Made by a program: the position numbers and the translations under genes. This document shows positions 23,219 through 32,975 of a DNA stretch of 64,000 nucleotides, piece by piece. How positions within the stretch are numbered: position 1 is the stretch's first letter; the number at the start of each line of letters is the position of its first letter. Source of the stretch: Amoebophrya sp. A120 (lineage: Eukaryota > Sar > Dinophyceae > Syndiniales > Amoebophryaceae). Where the stretch lies: positions 744,001 through 808,000 of the forward strand of contig CAJINV010000020.1 of NCBI GenBank assembly GCA_905178155.1. Reading direction: 5' to 3'. The notes below the pieces were generated by a model, which was given only the letters and a program-made list of their open reading frames with translations, ran no database searches and was not told the DNA's origin.

Positions 23219-23927
23219 ATGGTTGTCCAAACCTGTAACAATTGCGGTGGCCGGGGGCACATCGCCAAGGACTGCCCATCCGAAAAAACGTGCGACTGCT
23301 GCGGGCAGCCGGGCCACCTGCGCGCCGACTGCGACAAACGGGACAAAATTTGTGACTTGTGCGGGAAGCGGGGGCATCTGAAAATCAAGTGCCGACAGCC
23401 GCAGGCAAACAGCTACAACAAGAACCGGGGAAGGGCAGATAGGAGTCGGTCAAGGGAAAGACGATACAATCGCGGTGTCAAACCTAAATCCCATGAGTGG
23501 TTTGATTGCTTTTTATAAAAAGACTCGTAGAAAATTCCAGAGGCGTCGGTGACGCGGCGTCCGTCACAGTGACCGCTCGCCGTCGCCTCACACTCGCCCT
23601 AAGAAAATGCGAATACTTAAAAAATCTCCGAGCAACTCAACTTCTGATGATACTCGTGGCGCAGCAGGGAAGTCCAATTCCAAGAAAAAGATCTTTTCAA
23701 AAACAGGCGACGACGATGAGTGTTATCCAGTACGCGGGTCTTCTTCGCAGGCGTGCAGGAACTGCGGGAAATTCGGCCATGACGGTGCGCAGTGCCGGGA
23801 CCGCAAGGAGTGCTACCGTTGCGGGGACTGGAACCATGTGGCGCACGAGTGTCCCGCAAAGGATAAGAGCTGCGACACCTGCGGAAAGCGAGGGCATCTG
23901 AAAATCAAATGTGATCAGCGAAGATAA
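23219..23927 (+). CDS. CCHC zinc-knuckle protein with RS-type linker
   Basis: Exon 1 starts at ATG 23219 and carries three CxxC-x4-HxxxxC knuckles: CNNCGGRGHIAKDC, CDCCGQPGHLRADC and CDLCGKRGHLKIKC. A basic Arg/Ser stretch follows (about 23425-23487). After a short intron (about 23488-23556) the frame resumes with RSPSPHTRPKK and has three more knuckles: CRNCGKFGHDGAQC, CYRCGDWNHVAHEC and CDTCGKRGHLKIKC. The last knuckle of each half is nearly the same, so the gene looks like an internal duplication. Such proteins (CNBP/Gis2 group) bind single-stranded nucleic acid; an RNA-binding role is likely. The intron is flanked by similar GCGGTGTC and GCGGCGTC, so its exact borders are unclear. Two adjacent genes remain possible. 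Confidence 0.75.
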
Positions 23928-24289
23928 ACAACGATGAAATCATGTTGAGGACTTTTTGCAGACAAAATCAAAGCTGATACAACAACTACGTGAAGAACGT
24001 CGGATACGTTGAGACAAAAAGGGGAAGCATATAACTTTTTCAAATGAAATCTCGCAACGACGGCCGCATGATAGTAATCGATCGCAAGAAAAAATGCTGC
24101 CGGATGAATCGATGTCAAAGACGTGGCGGCTCATTCTTCGTCGACCTCTGAAAAGACGCGATGTATTCAGATCCTCTTCCTTACTTGACTTGATGTTTAC
24201 TTTTCGTGGTAGTTGAAGTTCCCGTGGTGCAGGTGTCGTCTCTACTCGTCAAGCTACAGAACAACGTTTCGCTTTCGTTACTCGATCAT
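23928..24289. other. Intergenic
   Basis: I see nothing that I can support in this stretch after the zinc-knuckle gene. Confidence 0.4.
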
Positions 24290-24497
24290 ACATCCTGCAG
24301 GTGCTTCTTTGGTGGAGGGCTTGATGACAGAGGTTCTCGCTGCTCTGCTCGAACAATTTCCGAATCGTGTAAAAAGCCTTTTTGGTGGTCGAACCGAACC
24401 TGTTTCTTACATCGTTCACGAGCGACTGAGAGGTGCTCCTGGGGGAAAATCGCAATATAGTTCAATTCGAAGCGAAAGCACACGACGCAGGGTTTAG
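24290..24497 (+). CDS. Possible last exon of a small gene
   Basis: After an acceptor-like CATCCTGCAG the frame reads G-A-S-L-V-E-G-L-M-T-E-V-L-A-A-L-L, then a basic end T-R-R-R-V and stop at about 24497. The amphipathic start looks like real protein, but no upstream exon could be joined and no family is recognised. Confidence 0.28.
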
Positions 24498-25046
24498 TTG
24501 AGGACTAGATACTAGACATGCTTCATCACTTCATCTGCTGGATGTGGATCGTGGGTCGCTGTTTGAGTTTCTGATGTTTTTGGAAAACGTGATCCACAAT
24601 TCTACTTCCAGCTCAGCCAACATAATAGACGATTGAGACTATCGCGTTAGCCGCGATTCGCCGCCCCTAAAGCGGCACCGCGAATGACCTGGCCTGGTCT
24701 GAAAGTTTTACTGGGGGCCTCAACACAGGGTCAGAAAGCGGCGAGCAAATCGATGCTACGATGACCCGCAATTTCAAAATGAAGGAAGACCGTCGTCGTG
24801 CCTTTACTTGAGGCGTCGTGGTTGCCTGGGGCGACGCGAGGCTGCCATTGACGGCGTGTGTCTTTGCGGCAAACAACTCAACTTCAGCTACTTCAGCAGA
24901 AAACAAGACCGGTGCGGCGTCATCTCAAGGTGATCATCCTCCAACACCTGCATCAGCGTCTTCCCTTGCTGGCGTTGTAGCAAAGAAGACCAAACAGAAG
25001 GAGTTGTAGAAACTGAAACACCGCCCTTGCCACATCCACAGTGATC
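24498..25046. other. Intergenic
   Basis: About 550 bp before the coiled-coil gene. Short open frames occur, but none has a convincing composition. The CCACAG at about 25034-25039, eight bases before ATG 25047, could be a trans-splice acceptor. Confidence 0.35.
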
Positions 25047-28000
25047 ATGTCGGCAACCCCGGGGGGCAACACGACGGCGGGCAACAGCCCGGGCACGACC
25101 GCCCGGGATGTGGAGACCACGGCCCAGAATTCGCCCACGGAGAGCGAAGAGGCCGACTTCAAAGAGGTCGACGGGCGGGAGCAATACTACGTGAAGAAAG
25201 AAGCGGAGTTCAACGCGGTGGCCGACTTGCTCCGGCCCGTGCAAAAGGGTTTCCGCGACAACATGTCCTCCATGCACAACTCCAGCAACAGCTCCTACGC
25301 GGTGAAAACGACGGTGGGGGTTGCGCAGCCGAAGTTGGAAATCAAATTTGACTATCAAGTGCATAAGTGTCTGGGTCTGGAAGGTGGTAACTTGTGATGC
25401 TGTCTTTGGATTCCAAAAAAATCTGTATTGCATGACTAGCAAAAGGAGTCCAGTTTGTGCTACAAGGGGAGGGCATTTCTCATGCGGAATAAGCATCAGG
25501 AAGCCTTTTGAAAATCTGGGATGCTAGGGCATGCATTACAGTCGTCATTGGTCATGCAAAATATGCATGACAAACCTGGCAATCTTCCAGACCCAGACAC
25601 ATTTGCATTTGATATTGACAAATTCGACAAGGCGGCGCTCTTTTTGAACGAACAGCCGAAACGATATGACAGCCTCAGGTTGGAAATCCTCAAAGTGGAA
25701 ATGCTTTGTAATGTAAAAAAACGACTCCAGTTGAAGCGACATTTGTAGTCGGCGCATGACAAATTTCCCGGTCACGTACAGCATGTTTGTCATGCAGGTT
25801 ATGGCAAGGGGGTTCCCTTCTGTCGTGCTAAGCCGCACTCCAATTCTTCACCCCTAGCAGGACAATGGTCGGCCTCCATTGCGTCCTCTGCAATACAGTC
25901 TTTTTTGCGTCGCATTTCATGCATCACAAATCATTTCCTTTTCCACTTTGAGGATTTCCATTCTGAGGCTTTCATAAACGAGTGCTCGCCGGCGGGGAAA
26001 ACATGCGACTGGAGATCAAGAAGTTAAAGTTCGAAATCGTCGGCTTGAACGACGACATCCGGGAGCTGGAGAAGGAGAGAAACGGCCTCCAGGACGAAAA
26101 TGCCTACTTGAAGCAGGAACTCACAGCGCAGGTTTGTTTTTCAGAAATTGTTTCGAAACATATGTTTTGGATTTTGAATTGGAACAGATGAATTGGTACT
26201 GTTTTCTGGTCCTCTGCATGATCATGTTTTTGGTAGAACCGCAAGAAAAGCTTGAACAAATAAATGTCCATGAACAAATAATGGCTCAAACAGAAACTTC
26301 GTGCCGAAGCCGAGCAGGAGCGCATAAGAGCCACCATGGAGCGCGCCTTCTACCTTGCATATGAAATGGCGAAACGGAGGCGAGTTGCTGCTTGACCCCG
26401 ATGGTGACTTTATTTTACGAAGGGCATGCAATAGTTTCAATTCGTAACGACCTCCTCCTCAGGTGCAGATGCAGTTCAGATTCTGACGAAAAGGAAAATA
26501 AAGCTGTCGTGGCTGTCGCAGACTCGGACTAGCAAGCAGCTGCACAATCTGCATCTGCTTTTTGCCTGTTGAGTGACGATGATAAGTTGTCCTCTAAGAA
26601 GGAGGTCTTCATGGTTCATCTCTCTGAATCTATCGATCAACATGTTCTATAGCACAACTCCTACTTCGTTTCCTCTTTTCCATACGCTTGAGTACTGTGC
26701 GGAGAACAAGGCCAACCAGGAGTGTGTGCAAGAGTTTTGGGGCATTTGGCGGAACCAGTACCAGCAGGACAAGGTGGCGGAACTGTTGTTCCAGATCAAG
26801 AACCAGGCGGTGACGATTGATAAGTTGCGGAAGAACAAGCGAATCAAAACGAAAGCGTCCTTGGAGACCATGAAGCAGATTCAGAACCGGGTTTTGAAGG
26901 AAAAAATGTTCCAGGCACTGAAGGACTACTGCAACAACCAGCTGGCCGACAAGCACGTGGAGTACCTCGGGAACAAACTGCGGCAGAAACAGGAGAAAAT
27001 CGACGAACAGAAAAAGGAAATCAAACAGCTCAAGGACGTACTTCTACTTTTTTCTTCGCTTGATGTTGTGTTTGTCCTTGCCGGTTCCTGAAAATTAGAA
27101 TTACGTAATTTTTGTAAGTTTGTTTTGTTTACAACTGGGCTTCCTTCTATCTGGTGCTTCCGACGGTCGTCCAACATACGGCAGATATCAAGAATTGTGA
27201 GTGTGATAGTTTGAGTTCCACATTCTTTCACTTCAAGAAAAAGACGAGATCATATCAAGAAATAATTACATACCATGATTTCAGATGGTGGCGGTCCTGG
27301 AAGCGGCCCAGGCGGACAACATGGAGCTCCTGAAGCTGCAGGAGCAGCTGAAGGCGGAGATTGCCAATATCAAATGCAAAAGTGTCCGGGTCTGGAAAAA
27401 TGCAAGTTTGTCATGCTTGTCTGGCATGACTCGAGAATCTGTGTTGCATAGGCACGACGAAAAAGCCCTCTTACCTGTCATGCGAAAAGGCAGCTTGCCA
27501 TGCGGAAGCGGAATACGTAAGACATGGATGGCAGCCACAAAGTTTGTCATGCGCACCTGCGTATTGCAGTGCGTCTATCATTCACTTTCAGCATTACAAC
27601 TTTCCAGACCCAGACATATTTGCAATCCATAGCCAAGTTGAACGTGCAAATCGAGGAAATGAACGCCGACTACGAGGAGCTCGCCGCCTATGGAAGCGTC
27701 AGGTTTGAAATCGTCAAAGTTGAAATAGTCTGTAATGCATAAAATGCATGACCCGAGGCACGTGCGTTGCAGAGCAGGCAAGTGAGGCCGATTGTAAGCC
27801 TGTTTGGGGTTACAGCTCGAGCTGCTAAAGTAGCATGAGAAAATCGCTCTTCTTTGCCTAAATAGCATGACAAACTGGATTTAGGGACCGCCGAAATTTG
27901 TCATGCGCCACTTGGAAACTGGGTTCCATCTGGCATCCATTTTATGCATGACAAATTATTTCAACTTTGTCGATTTCAACTCTGACACATCCATACCGCC

Positions 28001-31000
28001 GAGGCCCGGGCCATCCGGGCGGAGTTCGATGCGTACCGCAAGGAAATCGAGCGCGAAAAGGCCGACACCACGGACTACAAGGGCTTGTCGCAGCGGTTCG
28101 CGAAATTGTTTCAGCGCGAGCAGCAGGAGAGGATCAAGTTTCAGACCAAGTTGCACATCCTCGCGACGCCCGAAGAGATGCAGAAACTGATCAAACAGGA
28201 CGAGTACGAGGCCATTGTGGCGCGGTTAGAGGAGTACGACAAAATGTTCGAATACCTCCGGGCGGAAATGGCCAACGCGGAAAACTACCGAACGCAGATA
28301 CACGAATTGAAACTTGTATTTGAAATTTTTTTTGGTGATCATGTTTTTCAAGTTTTGGTTTGTCCTAAAAATGTTTGAAGTTGTTGTGCGAAGAGGGGGA
28401 TTTCTGTAACTTCTGTCGGAGGTGAACAAATGTTCACCTCAAATCCGATTTGCACCTTGCAACTCGCATTCATTGTCCAGCGTTGCATGAAAATTGCGCT
28501 TTTTCTCAACCAATTACAGATCCTGAAGGACGCCAACAAGCAGATGAGCAAGATGGCCGACATCAAGAAGAAGAACCACATGCTCGAAGAGGCAATTGGC
28601 ATCAAGCAGGACGAGGGCACCAAGGGTTTTGTGGATCGGTGGATCAAGGCGAGCGAAGAGGTGAACAAGTCCCGGCTGGAATGCCGCCGCATGTTCGAGG
28701 AGATCGAATCCGTCCGGCGCCAGCGCGAGATTTTCAAGTTGAACTACCAGACCGAGGTGGCTTCGCACGTGGCGACGTGCTACCGCGCGCTGCGGCTGAC
28801 CGCAACGGTGGACGAAAAGGACGTCTTGGCGGCCTTGTCCCTGGCCAGCCAAGGCGACATCGACGCACTGCAGGACGAGGTCGCGCAGGAGGGTGAGGAG
28901 CAGAAGCAGGAGCGGACGGCGACGGTGTTGGAGCGGCAAAGGAAAGAGTTGGAGTCGTGGTTGGTGGATTACGTGCACGAGGAAGAGGAGTTTTTAAAGG
29001 AGAGGAAGGAACGAAACAAGGAGTTGAAAGACCTTCGCGACAAGATCGACGAGCGGAGTCGCACGCCCGCCATGTACCAGGTGCAACACGACACGGGCGA
29101 AGTGTTGCGCATCCGCGGCGACGGCAGCTTGGCGATGCCGGCGGAGAAAAACCGCACCAGCACGAGGATACCACCCGGCGTCGTCCCGCCTGCCAGCTCA
29201 ACGTCGAAAGCGCCCTTCGACCCCCACGGTATGGTGTACCGCGGCAGCAACCGACAACTCAATCCGAAGAACCTCAAGGGCACCGGGCTGCAGCCGAATC
29301 GCTCCTCACCATCACGGAGCAAGCCGTCCACGCGCGCTGGTGTTATGCAATGCAAAACAAGTATTGATGCACTCGTAGTCATTGCAGAAGATGCAGTGAT
29401 GCATGGCAAATTTCCTATCATAGGTAAATCAGCATTGCAAATTCTATGTTTCTTCTTGGCAATATCTAGCATGCTATCTCTACTAGTGCGATGCTTTTGC
29501 GATGCATAGGTGCGTCGAATCAACAGAGTTTCAACATCTCCTCGGGTTTCGACCACAAGAAAGGATTGCTGATTACGCCCGACGGCCGGACCGGCACTAC
29601 GGATCCGCCAGGGCGGCACAGTTATCAACATCAAATGCAATCCGGGGGAAGCTCCTCGAGCACCGCACCCTTCCGCGGCCAGGGGCTGCAACAGCAGCAG
29701 AACAACAACTCCAGTGCGGCTGCGACCCTGCAGGCACCAAAAAAGATGGGACTACGGTCGACGACGGGCTTTACGAAGGTGAAGGAACAGCGGAAACGCA
29801 GCTATCTGGTGAACGACGACGAAGACGTTTACATCCCAGACCTCGACAACAAGGCCGGTGGAGGTGCGAAATCCTTCGGCACTCCTAGTTCGCCAACGAA
29901 CAAACCGAAAAGCAGGCAGGCTGACAGGGACAGAGTACCTATCGTGTTTTCATCTAGCACTAGATGCATATGCATTTTTTCTTTTCGAAGATTAGAATGC
30001 CGCTCACATGGAAATTTTGATATGGTCGTTTTTTGGGTTGTGATGATCTGTACTACACATAATTCATCAATTTTTTCATCAGTACTCCTCCGCTGTGTAC
30101 TACGAGTCGTACGAGCAGGACCCGCCCGATTCGCTGTACGTGGAAGAAAACCGCGTGCCCAACCGGCTCCGCGTCCAGGAGCTGGGTGGCGGCGGGGTCA
30201 ACGGCCAGCCCATCCACATGGACGGGTCCTTCGAGCGGCGCGACGTGCTGGCCATGCGCGACTTCCACCAGCACAGTTCGTCGCCGCCGCCGGCCACGCA
30301 CGGTGTCGTCCGTCGTTATGGGGCTCTCAAACGTTACATTCTCAACTGTTACATGATTTGTCATGCAAAATGACCACGAGCCGCAAGACGATCCAGCTGC
30401 TTCGCATGACAAATGATCGAAGGGCTAAACAGCATCTAAATCCGTGCTAAATTTCTGATGCAAGACTTGCAAGCTTTCCCCTTTCCCTATTGCTGTTTTT
30501 GCATGACAAATTCATGTAACAGTTGAGAATGTAACAGTTGAGAGCACCATAGTCGTGACGACTGGGATGTCAACCACGACCTGCGAGAACTGTCCGCAAT
30601 TCAAGAAGAGGACCGGGTGCGAGAGGCGATGATCCGCGCCGACAAGTTGCAAAACCTGTCGCGCACCTACGGTCGAAGTTCTCCCGGCGCCAGGAAAGGT
30701 TCGAAATCAAGGTCAGGTTCCCCGTACCGCGACCGAACGGCGCAGCAAAATTCCCGGTTTTCCACGGTGCGCCATTCCGGGGTGTTTGCCGATGAGAATC
30801 CCATAGCGGAAGCGCAGGGCTTGGGAATTGTGGAGCAGATGGTGCTGGAGCGGGCACCCCCCGGGGCGCTGCCAAAGGATATCAGGTACCAACCATGTTT
30901 GTACAAAAAGAAAGTAAAATATTAGCATTGAAGAATGTATGGTACACAACAATAGTGATGCAGTTCTGTCTACTTCTGTTGCTATATCTGAGTCATGTTT

Positions 31001-31652
31001 TCTATTTCTTCACCAACCTCCGCATGATCAACACAGGAACACCCTGACGGAGCTGCAGCAGCAGTATCCTGCGATAAGAGAAGCCGGTGGGTTGCTTGGC
31101 GGCGGCAAAGGTAAATCACCCTCGGCATCGCCGGGCCGCGCCGCTGGCCGAAAACCGAAAAAGCAGCCCGACATCAGCAGCGATGAGGTACTGCTGTCGC
31201 TGTGGCAACTCGAGTTAGAAACCTGTCTTTTTTTCACCGACTTGAGGAATAAAATCCGTGAGATCATGTAGCATAAAAACCGTGTTCAAAATAAACAAAA
31301 CAAAACCAACCAACAGGGCGGCGACCCCATCTACGCCCGGAGGGTCCGTGGCCTGCCACGTATCGGGAATTTGGACTCGGAGGGCTACCCCGTGGAGGAG
31401 TCGTTGCCAAAGCCGCTTTCGCAGGAGACGATGAACCCCTACAAGGAGGACGATGAGGACCGGCAGAACGCGCTGTCCCAGGACGTGATGGAGGAACATT
31501 TTAAAGATGTCATGGACCGTATCGGCGAGGAGCGCCGCGTCGTCAAAAGCCGCGAGCGGAAAAACGAGCAATTGTTCGGAAATCTCGACAAAAAGTACGA
31601 GGAAAACGCGGTGCTGCGAAAACACTACGCCGGGGTGAAATGGAGACCATAA
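25047..31652 (+). CDS. Long coiled-coil protein, about 1,350 residues
   Basis: The start is the ATG at 25047 (M-S-A-T-P-G-G-N). Proposed coding blocks: 25047-25352, 25620-25664, 25982-26131, 26294-26383, 26693-27037, 27285-27367, 27637-27688, 28001-28315, 28520-29343, 29514-29934, 30083-30316, 30557-30885, 31037-31187, 31317-31652. Six joins skip introner elements and seven skip GT-AG introns; all keep phase. After a Ser/Thr-rich N-terminus, residues from about 105 to 770 are Glu/Lys/Gln/Leu-rich with heptads, predicting long coiled coils. The rest is disordered and basic, then Q-rich, then acidic. No motor, kinase or membrane signature is seen. A structural role (cytoskeleton, basal body or similar) is a guess from architecture only. 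It stops at TAA 31650-31652. Confidence 0.82.
25353..25614 (+). mobile_element. Introner, family 2 (262 bp)
   Basis: It starts TATCAAGTGCATAAGTGTCT and ends with the inverted counterpart, finishing GCATTTGATA. The TSD TTGAC is at 25348-25352 and 25615-25619. The join reads I-K-F-D-K-F-D-K-A-A-L. Confidence 0.94.
25665..25976 (+). mobile_element. Introner, family 1-like (312 bp)
   Basis: It starts TATGACAGCCTCAGGTTGG and ends CTGAGGCTTTCATA. The TSD AACGA is at 25660-25664 and 25977-25981. It lies only 45 coding bases after the previous introner. The join reads P-K-R-V-L-A-G-G-E. Confidence 0.92.
27368..27631 (+). mobile_element. Introner, family 2 (264 bp)
   Basis: It starts TATCAAATGCAAAAGTGTCC and ends TATTTGCAATCCATA. 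The TSD GCCAA is at 27363-27367 and 27632-27636. The join reads E-I-A-K-L-N-V-Q. Confidence 0.94.
27689..27995 (+). mobile_element. Introner, family 1 (307 bp)
   Basis: It starts TATGGAAGCGTCAGGTTTG and ends CTGACACATCCATA. The TSD CCGCC is at 27684-27688 and 27996-28000. Only 52 coding bases separate it from the introner before it. Confidence 0.94.
29344..29508 (+). mobile_element. Introner, family 3 (165 bp)
   Basis: It starts TATGCAATGCAAAAC and ends GATGCTTTTGCGATGCATA. The flanks GGTGT (29339-29343) and GGTGC (29509-29513) differ at one base. The join reads R-A-G-A-S-N-Q-Q. It is related to the copy at 60324. Confidence 0.87.
30317..30551 (+). mobile_element. Introner (235 bp)
   Basis: It starts TATGGGGCTCTCAA and ends TTGAGAGCACCATA. 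The TSD GTCGT is at 30312-30316 and 30552-30556. Next to the ends, ACATTCTCAACTGTTACATG recurs in inverted form. The join reads V-V-R-R-D-D-W-D. Confidence 0.93.
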
Positions 31653-32975
31653 GGTGCATAGTGTCCGTGGATAGAAGCGGGTAAAGCAGGAATAACTTGT
31701 AGTGAAAATGAACGAATCTCAACTGTCAAAGAACTGTCTCTCGATCATCGATCATCTCATTGCAAAGAAATGTAAAACGATAAGGTTTTAGCGTCTTCTG
31801 TTGAAGATCGAAATCAATCATCTTTTTGTTTTTCGTATATTCACGTGTCTGACGTGTCAAAAAATGGAGGTAGAGGGAGAAGTAGTCCAACGAGAAGTCA
31901 GTCTGAACGTCAACTTTTGTACAATTATTATCAAGGCTTTTCGTTTGTACCTCCTTGACACAAAGCAGGTATAGAGCTTCGAAATTGAATTGATGTCTGA
32001 TACGCTTTCACAGCCAGATTCTGACTGTTGATACTAACTCGTTAAGTTGCTTACAGCGAAAGGAGAGGAAGCCGACGAATAAGTATGGCGGAGGCAGAGT
32101 CGGGGAAATACTAGAGGAGGAGTTGTATGATCATTCAATCGAAACAATGAACAAAATTGAGTTGTATAAAGAAACAAGTCCCCTGCTCCTCCTGTCGCTC
32201 CCTCCTGCAGGACGATAAATGCCTGGCCGCGGCTTTATTTTTTCGCACGCTACAAGCCCAACGTAGAGCAATTTCCTTGCCGTACATGCATCAACGTCAA
32301 TGTCTTAAAGGAATCCCAATCAAATTCTCGAAAGCGGGTGCTTCGCTACTGCTCGCTGCGCTTTGTGGTTAGTGTTCAGTTTCTTCATCTTAATAAAGAG
32401 ATGGCAAGCGAGAAAATTTTTCTTTTTCTCAACAAAGTAGTGCACCCCATATTACGCAGAGCGAATAGGGGACGAGTGACGACTTTTATGTCTACAAGGA
32501 GCAGCACCAAGAATTGTCAGAGAAATTGAAGGATTCGGTTCGCACTCATGAAGCATGTCTGAGAGAAGAAGATGCATTTAGCCACAGAGATTTTTAGCAA
32601 GAAGTGTTGTATGAAGTTGATGCAGGATCTATCACCTCATTGAACTGCATGTGGTCACGATTTCTCTCTGCTGTCCAATTGTTTCAAGTAAAAGTACGTG
32701 AAATCTATCCACCGTGTTGATCACACCGCTATTAATTTGTCTTCTGTTGTAAGATAACCTTAATCTAAACCTTCGAGTTATACGAAAGAAAAATTCGCTG
32801 TATAATAATTGGCAGGGCGCGTTGTGCTCTAGACAAAGACATTTAAATCCAGTAGAGTTTGCCTCTCAAGACCATTGGTTCAACTTTCTTGAGACGCTAC
32901 AAGAAACTCTGCATCGCGTCGTCCCATCGCTGCTCCGTCTTCACCTGCGTCCAACCACCTGCTCTACTTTCGTCC
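31653..32975. other. Intergenic, 1.3 kb
   Basis: I see no convincing coding sequence; the stretch is AT-rich. It presumably holds the 3' end of the coiled-coil transcript and the 5' region of the ornithine aminotransferase gene. Confidence 0.5.

Noticed and set aside
25353-25400. C-terminal peptide ending K-C-L-G-L-E-G-G-N-L, with similar peptides at 54110, 27372 and 38305
   Set aside because: These are translations of the family-2 introner end (GTCTGGGTCTGGAAG) read in different frames, not a conserved protein motif.
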